Below, piece after piece: positions 41,874 through 50,089 of a DNA stretch of 64,000 bases. The position numbers and the translations under genes were made by a program. Numbering within the stretch: position 1 is the stretch's first letter; every line of letters begins with the position of its first letter. A model generated the notes under the pieces. That model saw nothing but the letters and a program-made list of their open reading frames with translations. It was not told where the DNA came from and ran no database searches. Location: positions 1 through 64,000 of the forward strand of contig NZ_JAGZSD010000020.1 of NCBI RefSeq assembly GCF_018381315.1, written 5' to 3'. Origin of the DNA: Anaerostipes sp. (GTDB lineage: Bacteria; Bacillota; Clostridia; Lachnospirales; Lachnospiraceae).

Positions 41874-43052
41874 TTATTTCACAACGATGACTTCTGTTGT
41901 GGCAATCGCTTTTTCCATCAGTTCATCAATAACTTCTTTCAGATTTTCTTCGGATTTCTCAATCTTTTTTAAATTTCCTTTGGTTACCGGATGCTTTGCC
42001 ACAAAGATTGTACAGCAGTCTTCAAACGGCTGGATAGAAGTCTCAAATGTATCAATTTTTTCCGCAATATTTACAATCTCCTGTTTATCCATTCCGATTA
42101 ACGGACGGAAAACCGGCATATGGCATACCTCATTTGTAATAGCCAGATTATGGATCGTCTGACTGGCCACCTGGCCGATACTCTCTCCTGTAATCAGCGC
42201 CAGGCCGTTATTTTCATTTGCAAAATGTTCTGCAATCTTCATCATATAACGCCTCATGATGATCGTCAGCTGATCGTGGGGACATTTCTCATAGATTGCC
42301 AGCTGTATATCTGTAAAATTCACCACATGCAGATGGATCGGCCCTGCATATTTGGATACAATCTTTGCAAGATCCACTACCTTTTGTTTCGCCCGCTCGC
42401 TTGTATATGGAGGCGCGTGAAAATAAGTGGCGTCTATCCTGACTCCCCTTTTTGCGATCATATATCCCGCTACAGGGCTGTCGATTCCTCCTGACAAAAG
42501 CAGCATAGCCCTTCCGTTGGTGCCCACCGGCATACCTCCCGGCCCCGGAATCTCTGTAGAGTAAATATAGATCTGCTGTCTTACCTCAATATTCACCAGT
42601 ACATCCGGGTGATGCACATCTACTTTTAATTCCGGCCAGGCTTCCAGAAGTTTTTCTCCCATAAGGCAATTAATGTCCATAGAATTTACAGGAAATTCTT
42701 TGTCCCCGCGCCTTGCATTGACCTTAAAAGTAAAGTCCTTTTTGTCATACTGGCTGTCCACGTAGCGCAGCACCGCATCCGTCAGATGTTCCATGTCTTT
42801 TGTCTGTTCGATCACCATAGGGCAGATACCGGTAATCCCAAAGACAGTCTTTAAACCTTCTACCGCTTCCTCATAGTCAAACTCATCCTGTCCTTCCACG
42901 AAAACCCGTCCGGATTCTTTTCTCACTTTAAATTCTCCCACGGACTTCAGCGCATATTTGATCTGTCTGACCAAGGCATCCTCAAACATGTACCGGTTCT
43001 TTCCTTTAATACCGATCTCGGCATATTTAATCAAAAAAGCTTGTATTTTCAT
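41874..43052 (-). CDS. thiI: tRNA 4-thiouridine synthetase ThiI
   Basis: 392 residues. N-terminal ferredoxin-like and THUMP domains (about 1-165, 'FKVNARRGDKEFPVNSMDIN') and a PP-loop 'LLSGGIDSPVAGYM'. The short form lacks the C-terminal rhodanese domain of E. coli ThiI, as is usual in Firmicutes. It makes s4U8 in tRNA using sulfur from the cysteine desulfurase encoded 13 bp upstream. Confidence 0.93.
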   Translation of the reverse strand: MKIQAFLIKYAEIGIKGKNRYMFEDALVRQIKYALKSVGEFKVRKESGRVFVEGQDEFDYEEAVEGLKTVFGITGICPMVIEQTKDMEHLTDAVLRYVDSQYDKKDFTFKVNARRGDKEFPVNSMDINCLMGEKLLEAWPELKVDVHHPDVLVNIEVRQQIYIYSTEIPGPGGMPVGTNGRAMLLLSGGIDSPVAGYMIAKRGVRIDATYFHAPPYTSERAKQKVVDLAKIVSKYAGPIHLHVVNFTDIQLAIYEKCPHDQLTIIMRRYMMKIAEHFANENNGLALITGESIGQVASQTIHNLAITNEVCHMPVFRPLIGMDKQEIVNIAEKIDTFETSIQPFEDCCTIFVAKHPVTKGNLKKIEKSEENLKEVIDELMEKAIATTEVIVVK

Positions 43053-43065
43053 TTTTTCTCCTTTT

Positions 43066-44208
43066 CTATCTCCTTACAAATTTCCGAAGCATCGGAACTA
43101 ATTTTTCCAGCGCTGTTATAACCTGGTCCACTTCCTCTTTTGTGTTATATAATGAAAAGCTGAACCGCAGAGTTCCGTCCATGTATTCCGGGCTCAGTCC
43201 GATGGCTGACAAAGTTCCGCTTATATGAGGCCGGTTGGAAGAACATGCTGACCCGGAAGATACATAGATTTCTCTCTCCTCCAATGCATGCAGCAACACC
43301 TCACTGCGGACGTTTTTAAAGCTGATGCTTGCCACATGAGGGGCTTCCCCTGAATTATCCTTAATCTCAGGAATATCCGATACCCGGCTTCTGAAATAAT
43401 CCCTGACTTCCCCGATCTTCTGTACATTTTCAGAAAGATGCCCGGTCATAATCTCACATGCTTTTCCAAGTCCTGCAATTCCCGGAACATTTTCGGTTCC
43501 TGAACGCATCCCTTTTTGCTGTCCTCCTCCGAGAATGATTGGCTGGATTTTGGTCTTTTCTTTTATATATAAAAATCCTGCGCCTTTTGGGCCGTGGATT
43601 TTGTGGCCGCTCATAGACATCAGATCGATCCCTTCATTTTTTGGTACCACCGGAATCTTTCCATATCCCTGGATGGCATCTACATGAAAGACCGTCTCCG
43701 GATTTTTCTCTTTGACAATCCTTCCGATCTCCTTTACCGGCTCCACCGCTCCGATCTCATTATTGACCAGCATACAGGAGACAAGAATCGTATCCTCTCT
43801 CACACTGTCTCTCAGCTGATTCAGATCTATGATCCCTTTCTCATCTACGTTCAGATAAGTAACCTCAAACCCCTGGTTTTCTAAAAAAAACATCGGTTCA
43901 TACACAGAGGCGTGTTCGATCCTTGTAGTAATAATATGCTTTCCCCGCCTTTTATTTGCCATGGCAGTCCCAAAGATTGCAAAATTATTAGACTCTGTTC
44001 CTCCGGAAGTAAATATAATCTCTTTTTCTTTTGCCTTCAGGCTCCCTGCGATAACACGCCTGGCCTCTTTCACGATATTTTCCGCTTCTATTCCTTTTGT
44101 ATGCTTTGCAGAAGGATTTCCGTAGGAGACTTCCATTGCCTCATTCATGGCTTTTAACACCTCCGGAAAAACCTTTGTAGTCGCCGCATTATCTAAGTAT
44201 ACTGCCAT
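43066..44208 (-). CDS. nifZ: cysteine desulfurase (NifS/IscS type) partnering ThiI
   Basis: About 380 residues, start at the ATG at 44208 with GGAGG 6 nt ahead. PLP Lys203 ('SGHKIHGPKG') and the persulfide-forming Cys321 ('SSGSACSS') on its short loop are present. It takes sulfur from cysteine. Directly upstream of thiI, as B. subtilis NifZ is, so it probably serves tRNA thiolation; a wider Fe-S role is possible. Confidence 0.9.
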   Translation of the reverse strand: MAVYLDNAATTKVFPEVLKAMNEAMEVSYGNPSAKHTKGIEAENIVKEARRVIAGSLKAKEKEIIFTSGGTESNNFAIFGTAMANKRRGKHIITTRIEHASVYEPMFFLENQGFEVTYLNVDEKGIIDLNQLRDSVREDTILVSCMLVNNEIGAVEPVKEIGRIVKEKNPETVFHVDAIQGYGKIPVVPKNEGIDLMSMSGHKIHGPKGAGFLYIKEKTKIQPIILGGGQQKGMRSGTENVPGIAGLGKACEIMTGHLSENVQKIGEVRDYFRSRVSDIPEIKDNSGEAPHVASISFKNVRSEVLLHALEEREIYVSSGSACSSNRPHISGTLSAIGLSPEYMDGTLRFSFSLYNTKEEVDQVITALEKLVPMLRKFVRR

Positions 44209-44209
44209 A

Positions 44210-44947
44210 TCACTCCTCCAACTCAAACATTAAAACCGACAGCACGGCCATGCCTGCCGTTTCCGTTCTCAAGATTCTTCTGCCGAGACTCAGTACTTTT
44301 CCTCCTGCCTGTCTCAGTTCTTCGATCTCCCCAGGTTCAAAACCGCCTTCCGGCCCGATAAAAACACCGACAGACTCACTTCCCTTTGTATCCCGAATCA
44401 CTTTCCTTGAGTGTTCCATCCCCTCTGCCGCCTCGTATGGTACAAGAACCGCAGACAGACTCCGGGCCTTTTGGACTGCCTCCTGAAAGGTAAGCACCTC
44501 ACTGACGGTTGGAACCACACCTCTTTTTGACTGTTTTGCTGCACCGAGAGCAATCGCATTCCAGCGTTCCAGCTTTTTTTTGGCTTTTTTTTCATCCAGC
44601 TTTACAACGCACCGTTTCATCTTCACCGGCACAATCTCGCTTGCCCCAAGTTCCACTGCTTTTTGAATCACCATCTCCATCTTGTCACCTTTGGGAAGCC
44701 CCTGAAACAATACGATACGCTCATTAAGTTCTGACTCCACGCCGTGAATATCTGTGATTTTTGCCAGTATGCTGTTTCCGTCCATTGTCTCCAGCTCACA
44801 TTCATATTCCATTCCCCGGCGGTTGGAAAGCAGTACCTGCTCCCCTTTCTTCATACGCAGCACATTTTTTATGTGATTAACGTCTTCACCCGTAATTTCG
44901 ATAAAATTACCGTTTACCTGGCTCTCATCTATAAAAAACCGATACAT
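44210..44947 (-). CDS. rsmE: 16S rRNA m3U1498 methyltransferase RsmE
   Basis: About 245 residues from the ATG at 44947, which shares its A with the prmA stop (TAATG). It has an N-terminal PUA-like domain and a C-terminal SPOUT knot: 'VGVFIGPEGGFEPGEIEEL' and 'LSLGRRILRTETAGMAVLS'. It methylates U1498 of 16S rRNA. Translationally coupled to prmA. Confidence 0.94.
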   Translation of the reverse strand: MYRFFIDESQVNGNFIEITGEDVNHIKNVLRMKKGEQVLLSNRRGMEYECELETMDGNSILAKITDIHGVESELNERIVLFQGLPKGDKMEMVIQKAVELGASEIVPVKMKRCVVKLDEKKAKKKLERWNAIALGAAKQSKRGVVPTVSEVLTFQEAVQKARSLSAVLVPYEAAEGMEHSRKVIRDTKGSESVGVFIGPEGGFEPGEIEELRQAGGKVLSLGRRILRTETAGMAVLSVLMFELEE

Positions 44948-45912
44948 TACTCTTTCCTTTTCTTTGCTGTGATGGAAACCCACTCTTTCAGCCTTCTTGT
45001 TTTCACTGGATGAAATCCGTATTTCTCCAGCTTATCAAGTACTTCCTGCTCTTTTGTATTGATAATGCCGGAAATTACAAAGGATCCGTCTTCCTTTAAG
45101 AACGTGCCTGCGATTTCAGTGAGCGGAAGAATCACATCGGCCAGGATATTGGCAGCCACCACATCGTACCGGTGTTCTCCCAGAGACTTGGCAAACTCTG
45201 TATCATCCAGCACATTCCCGCCCAGTACCTCATACCGGTCCTTTTCAAGATGATTCACTTCCATGTTTTCTGCCGCCGCTTTGACAGCTCTCGGATCAAT
45301 ATCTGTCATAACTGTTTTTTTTGCTCCAAGCTTCAGGGCGATGATAGATAAAATTCCGCTTCCGCATCCCACGTCCAGCATGACCGTATCCGGACTGATC
45401 TCCTCCTTAAGCCCCTCGATACAGAGCCTGGTAGTCTCATGGGAGCCGGTGCCAAACGCTGTGCCGGGATCTATTTCCACCACCACATCTCCTTCTTTCT
45501 GTTCGGTAAGTTCTTCCCAGGTAGGCTTGATGATAATCGTATCATCCAGTCTCAGCGGTTTGAAAAACTGTTTCCAGTTGTTGATCCAATCCTCTTCCTT
45601 CGTAAAGCCATACTCAATGCTGCCTTCCCCGATGTCCATGAAACTTTTTACTCTGTGGAGCATTTCTTCAATCTTAATGGTCACATCTTCCAGATTCTCA
45701 GATTCATCAAAATAACAGTGGAGCAGGGCTTTTCCGTCATCCGGTTCCTGATGGTCCGGCAGGACCTCAATAAACATCTCTTTAATTTCTTCCTCGGTGA
45801 GAGGCACCCGGTCCTCCACTTCCACACCGCATGCCCCAAGCTCCGTAAGTTCATAACTCAGCATATCCTCCGCTTCCGTCACGGTGCTGATTGTAATTCT
45901 GTTCCATCCCAT
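44947..45912 (-). CDS. prmA: ribosomal protein L11 methyltransferase PrmA
   Basis: About 321 residues from the ATG at 45912. An N-terminal L11-binding domain and a SAM domain with 'DPGTAFGTGSHETTRLC', 'VMLDVGCGSGILSIIA', 'TDIDPRAV' and the catalytic loop 'VVAANILADVI'. It trimethylates ribosomal protein L11. First of the conserved prmA-rsmE-nifS-thiI series. Confidence 0.95.
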   Translation of the reverse strand: MGWNRITISTVTEAEDMLSYELTELGACGVEVEDRVPLTEEEIKEMFIEVLPDHQEPDDGKALLHCYFDESENLEDVTIKIEEMLHRVKSFMDIGEGSIEYGFTKEEDWINNWKQFFKPLRLDDTIIIKPTWEELTEQKEGDVVVEIDPGTAFGTGSHETTRLCIEGLKEEISPDTVMLDVGCGSGILSIIALKLGAKKTVMTDIDPRAVKAAAENMEVNHLEKDRYEVLGGNVLDDTEFAKSLGEHRYDVVAANILADVILPLTEIAGTFLKEDGSFVISGIINTKEQEVLDKLEKYGFHPVKTRRLKEWVSITAKKRKE

Positions 45913-45982
45913 GAAATCTGCTCCTTTAAAATTCCTCATCCGTTTCACTATACCAGTTAATTAGTGTATCATAGAAACAGTT

Positions 45983-46633
45983 TCAGAACAAGAAGTCCTG
46001 CATGGTTTTTGTAACTCCCGGCATTTTTCTCAGCTCCGGCTCCTTTTCTTTTGCACAGATCACCGCAATATCCGTGCATCCGGCTTCGTATGCACTTTTA
46101 ATCCCTGATAAAGAATCTTCGTAAATACGGATATGTCCCATATCAATTCCGATCAGCTCCGCCGCTTTTTTAAACATAGCAACCTTATTCTCATAAGTCC
46201 CGTCATCATAGACAATCAAAGAAGGCTGGAACCAACGCTCCAGCTGAAAAGATTCTATAAAAAAGTCCATATTTTCCCTGATCGATGCACTGGCAATGGT
46301 CATGGGAATTCCCTGTTCTTTCAGATAATCCAAATATCTTTCTGTTCCTGCCGCCAGGTGGAAGTTTTCTTCATCTTCCCTGCAGAATTTCCTGTAATAT
46401 TCTTCTTTCATCTGAGAGTATTTTGTCAGTTCCTGCTCATTTGCCTTTCCGTCCATCATATATTGTATATTTACGATATTCGGAGTTCCATTCAGCCTTT
46501 CATGCAGTTCTTCGTCCGTAATATCCTTCCCCCTCAGCAGCCTGGAGATTTTGCCCCACGCCTTCACATGCTTATCATCGTCAAAAAACATTGTCCCGTT
46601 GAAATCAAAAATTACACCTTCATATGTTTCCAT
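45983..46633 (-). CDS. HAD family hydrolase (beta-phosphoglucomutase-like)
   Basis: About 216 residues; the ATG at 46633 lies 7 nt from AGGAG. A class with a helical cap. The nucleophile motif reads DFNGT, where the second Asp of the usual DxD is Asn, so acid-base chemistry may be changed; 'IASASIRENMDFF', the Lys in 'YENKVAMFKKAA' and 'IYEDSLSGIKSAYEAG' are the other HAD motifs. It is probably a sugar-phosphate phosphatase. It nearly abuts the antiporter gene. Confidence 0.82.
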   Translation of the reverse strand: METYEGVIFDFNGTMFFDDDKHVKAWGKISRLLRGKDITDEELHERLNGTPNIVNIQYMMDGKANEQELTKYSQMKEEYYRKFCREDEENFHLAAGTERYLDYLKEQGIPMTIASASIRENMDFFIESFQLERWFQPSLIVYDDGTYENKVAMFKKAAELIGIDMGHIRIYEDSLSGIKSAYEAGCTDIAVICAKEKEPELRKMPGVTKTMQDFLF

Positions 46634-46643
46634 CTTTTTTCTC

Positions 46644-48233
46644 CTATTCATCATAAATCACCAGTACATCTTCCTTATGTATCCTAGTCTCACCGTTTGG
46701 AATAATATCCTCATCTTTTCTTCTGATCATTGCGATCAGAATATGATCCTTTAAATCCAGATCTTTAATCTGTCTGTCTCTCCATGGATGCTCTTCATCT
46801 ATGCTAATCTCCTTCAGGGCAATCTCATTGGCAGCTTCATAGGATGGGACATTGACTGCAATATCATCACCAGACCGGATGACAGTATCCCCTTTTGGAA
46901 TAATTATCTCATCCCCTCTGCGGATCACCATAGCCAGTGATCCTTCCGGCAGAGTTACATCCTTAAGCCTGCGGTTTTCCCAATGATGCCCGGAAGAGAT
47001 ATGCATCTGCATCAGCGTCATTGCCGATTCTTCCTGGTAATCGTTAAATGTTTTCAGTACATCATTTTTTTCATCAATCAGGTGAAGCCTCCGGGCCGCT
47101 TCCGGAAGAAAAGTTCCCTGCACAGCCACCGAAATCAACGCCAGTCCAAATACTATATGGAATACATTGCTCTGCATAGGAACTCCTCCTGCCGAGGCAA
47201 AGATCGCAAACACAATGGACGATGCACCTCGAAGCCCTGCAAAAGAGACAAAGATCTTTTCAGAAAACTTAAGATATCCCCCGTTCAATATGAAAATCAT
47301 CACCGGCCTGGCCGCCAGCGTAAGAAACAAAATGATCACGGTCGTTTCCGGGAGTGAGGAAACCATCTGAGAAGGATAGGACAGCAGTCCGATGAGAAAA
47401 AAAGTAGCAATCTGGGCCAGGATGGTAATATTGTCAAAAAACCGGACTACATTGGCTTTGTTCTTTGTTTTTGCATTGCCCATGATAATGCCGGTCAGAT
47501 AAACAGAAAGAAACCCATTTCCTCCAAGAATCCCCGCAAGGGCATAGGAAATAAGGGCAGCCGCAAGCACAAAAACAGCGTCAAAGCCATCCGTACAGAA
47601 TTTAAATCTCCGGATAACTTTCGGTGCGAGAACTCCAATGACCATACCGATTCCAACTCCCACAGCGAGCTGAAGCACGATCATTTTCCATATAAAGCCT
47701 ATCTGCCCGCCCTTCATAACCGTCAGGGCAGTCACCGTCAGCATATAGGAAAACGGGTCATTGCTTCCGCTCTCAATCTCCAAAAGAGGCGCCAGGTTTC
47801 CTTCCAGGTTCAGGTTCTTAGAACGAAAAATCGAAAATACAGACGCTGCATCTGTACAGCTTACCACAGAACCGATCAGAAAACTTTCCGGCAGCGGAAG
47901 TTTTAACAGAAAGTAACAGCACCCACACACCATGGCAGCCGTCATGACAACTCCCAATGTGGAAAGGACAACCGCCCTTTTTACAGCCGGTTTTGCATAT
48001 TCCCAGTTTGTGGAGTATCCTCCGTAAAACATAATGAAAATTAATGCAGCTGTACAAATATGCTCTGCTGCCCGGAAATCACTGAACTCGATCTTGAATA
48101 TTCCCTCAGATCCGAATATCATTCCCAGAAACATGAAGATCAAAAGACTTGGAACTCCGATCTTATCGGAAATTTTGTTGGAAAAGATGCAGAGAAGCAA
48201 TACCACAGCACAAAGTAACAAGTAAAATTCCAT
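46644..48233 (-). CDS. K+/H+ antiporter (NhaP2/CvrA type) with RCK_C domains
   Basis: 529 residues. About 12-13 transmembrane helices form a CPA1 exchanger ('SVVSCTDAASVFSIFRSKNLNLEGNLAPLLEIESGSNDP' contains the ion-binding Asp residues). The C-terminus has two TrkA-C-like regulatory domains ('SGHHWENRRLKDVTLPEGSLAMVIRRGDEIIIPKGDTVIRSGDDI' and a second copy at the end). It exports K+ or Na+ against protons for pH and volume control; nucleotide second messengers often bind RCK_C domains. Confidence 0.9.
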   Translation of the reverse strand: MEFYLLLCAVVLLLCIFSNKISDKIGVPSLLIFMFLGMIFGSEGIFKIEFSDFRAAEHICTAALIFIMFYGGYSTNWEYAKPAVKRAVVLSTLGVVMTAAMVCGCCYFLLKLPLPESFLIGSVVSCTDAASVFSIFRSKNLNLEGNLAPLLEIESGSNDPFSYMLTVTALTVMKGGQIGFIWKMIVLQLAVGVGIGMVIGVLAPKVIRRFKFCTDGFDAVFVLAAALISYALAGILGGNGFLSVYLTGIIMGNAKTKNKANVVRFFDNITILAQIATFFLIGLLSYPSQMVSSLPETTVIILFLTLAARPVMIFILNGGYLKFSEKIFVSFAGLRGASSIVFAIFASAGGVPMQSNVFHIVFGLALISVAVQGTFLPEAARRLHLIDEKNDVLKTFNDYQEESAMTLMQMHISSGHHWENRRLKDVTLPEGSLAMVIRRGDEIIIPKGDTVIRSGDDIAVNVPSYEAANEIALKEISIDEEHPWRDRQIKDLDLKDHILIAMIRRKDEDIIPNGETRIHKEDVLVIYDE

Positions 48234-48349
48234 ATGTAACCTCTCTTAATTTAAAGTAATGATATACAATAAGTGGTAATTTTCATTGTATCAAAACCCT
48301 TTCTTCTGTCAAGAAAAAGAATAGGATATAGAATCTGTTTTTATTTACG

Positions 48350-48445
48350 CGAAGCAATGAGCCAAAGTCTATGCTTGCACAGAACCTTGGCGACTGCCGC
48401 GATAACGGTTGAAACCCGCAGAGCGTGCTTCAACTCGTTGCTTAC
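48350..48445. repeat. intergenic element bounded by inverted repeats
   Basis: AAGCAATGAG (48352-48361) and CTCGTTGCTT (48434-48443) are 10-bp inverted arms with one G-T wobble, enclosing about 72 bp that is more G+C-rich than the flanks and contains GCAC/GTGC and AACC/GGTT pairs. It could be a small RNA, a MITE-like relic or a complex terminator. The whole 256-bp gap (48234-48489) has no open frame of note. Confidence 0.5.
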
Positions 48446-48489
48446 ATTAAACCTTTCACAAAAAATTTATGGAAGAATCAGCATATTTT

Positions 48490-49098
48490 TTATTTATATA
48501 TCAATGTTTTATTTCCTCTGTCAATCCTGTCACCAAAAGCTTGATCCGGATATCCCAAAATCAAACTGGCACAAATATCTTCATCTTTTTCCAGACCATA
48601 CATCTCAAGAAAGTTCCGTATATATACATTATCTGAAAGCCAGTGTACCTGATTAACATAGCAGGATCCTATTTCCAATGAAGCCGCCGCAATCATCATA
48701 TTTTCTGCCATCACTGCACAGTCTGCTATACGGTTCTCATATTCTTTTTTATTTGCCAACAGGATAAGAACCGGAGCACCATATGTAAAATGCAGATTTT
48801 TCTCGCGGGCCTTTTTAATTGTGGAATACAAGCTTTTGTACATTCCCTCTTTGTAAAGCATCCCAGCAAATTCATACTGTACTCTGGATTCCAGCTCTGT
48901 AATAATATCTTCTCTCAAAAAAACAATCACTCTGGCAGTTTTTGAATTGCCTCCGCTCGGTGCCATTCTTCCCGCTGCCAGAATCAAATTTAGCTCTTCA
49001 TCTGGTATATCCTTCTCCTGATAAGCCCGACAGCTTCTTCTGCTGCTGATTACATCAAAAACAGTTTTTGCTTTTTCGCTGATCATCACTCTATTCAT
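48490..49098 (-). CDS. nitroreductase family protein
   Basis: About 202 residues. The start is uncertain: a GTG at 49113 overlaps the upstream stop, and ATGs lie at 49098 and 49086. FMN-binding pattern 'ISSRRSCRAYQEKDIPDEELNLILAAGRMAPSGGN' and the C-terminal 'SLEIGSCYVNQVHWL' and 'LGYPDQ' blocks fit the small nitroreductase fold. It reduces nitro groups, quinones or flavins with NAD(P)H. It is the last gene of the beta-glucoside operon, so it may act on released aglycones (inference). Confidence 0.82.
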   Translation of the reverse strand: MNRVMISEKAKTVFDVISSRRSCRAYQEKDIPDEELNLILAAGRMAPSGGNSKTARVIVFLREDIITELESRVQYEFAGMLYKEGMYKSLYSTIKKAREKNLHFTYGAPVLILLANKKEYENRIADCAVMAENMMIAAASLEIGSCYVNQVHWLSDNVYIRNFLEMYGLEKDEDICASLILGYPDQAFGDRIDRGNKTLIYK

Positions 49099-49109
49099 CC
49101 TTTTCTTCT

Positions 49110-50075
49110 TCACTCTTCACACCGAATTTCACCCTGCCTGAACACGTTCAGCAGATTGTCTCTTGTGATTTTTCTTATAATCCGGTCACTGATTCCATTC
49201 CTTCTCAGAAATGGAATCACCGTTTTAAAAATCATATCCGGATATCTTGGTTTGCTCTGGCTCACATATCCCATCCGGTCAAAACAGCAGTCATGAGAAA
49301 TCACAATGGAGTCTTCATATCCTTCCTCAAGAAGAACCAGAAGATGTTCCATCTTCTCTTCATCACTAGGAATCTCTGGTATTGACAAAATTCCAAATTG
49401 ATCAAATGCTGCATACACACCTTTGTCCATGATTCTTTTTACCTCTTTCATGTCATGACTGCTGCTCATATGTCCGATAACCACTTTCCCTGGGTTCACC
49501 CCGCGTGATAATAAGAGTTCCGTCTGTTCTATCCCCATCGTTCCCCGTTCACAATGGGTCAGGAGGGGCACACCAGTGACTTTCTGTGCCTCTGCCCCTG
49601 CACTTAATATCATCCGTTCCAACGGTTTTATCTCTTTCAGGGAACTGGCCGCTTTGATCACTCCTGCTTTAACACCTGTGCTCCCGATCCCATTTTTGAT
49701 TTCAGAAACAAAAAGCTCTTTCAAATATTCCTCAATATCACAGCAATATGTCAGAGACTTTAAAAATGCCAGCAGCTCTCCTTCATCTTTAAAAAAACCT
49801 GTAGCGCAGACCACATATATTCCTGTTTTTTCTGACAAAGTCTTTAGCAAAAAAGGATCTCTCCCACGCTCTATTGTTGTGGCATCTACGATCAGATTTA
49901 CATCATATTTCCCTGCCTTTTTCAGCATATGGCTTCCATTATGAAAAGCTGTCTCCCTGTCATAGCAATTATCCATATCACCATATATTCCCGGCTTTCC
50001 AAATACGAAATGTTCATGGGCGAGAGTGTTTTTCACTTTTTTTTCATCCAGACTTCCAGTCACCGTCTGTATCAT
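49110..50075 (-). CDS. phosphotriesterase (PTE) family metal hydrolase
   Basis: 321 residues, an amidohydrolase TIM barrel. Metal ligands are in place: His20 and His22 ('LAHEHF'), a likely carboxylated Lys141 ('AGVIK'), His174 ('LTHCERG'), His202 ('IGHMSS') and Asp262 ('ISHDCC'). Related proteins include sugar and phospho-sugar lactonases and the Php proteins of unknown substrate. Fourteen bp behind a BglF-type EII gene, a lactonase or esterase step on a glycoside is more likely than organophosphate cleavage. Confidence 0.85.
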   Translation of the reverse strand: MIQTVTGSLDEKKVKNTLAHEHFVFGKPGIYGDMDNCYDRETAFHNGSHMLKKAGKYDVNLIVDATTIERGRDPFLLKTLSEKTGIYVVCATGFFKDEGELLAFLKSLTYCCDIEEYLKELFVSEIKNGIGSTGVKAGVIKAASSLKEIKPLERMILSAGAEAQKVTGVPLLTHCERGTMGIEQTELLLSRGVNPGKVVIGHMSSSHDMKEVKRIMDKGVYAAFDQFGILSIPEIPSDEEKMEHLLVLLEEGYEDSIVISHDCCFDRMGYVSQSKPRYPDMIFKTVIPFLRRNGISDRIIRKITRDNLLNVFRQGEIRCEE

Positions 50076-50089
50076 AATGCTCCTCCTTT

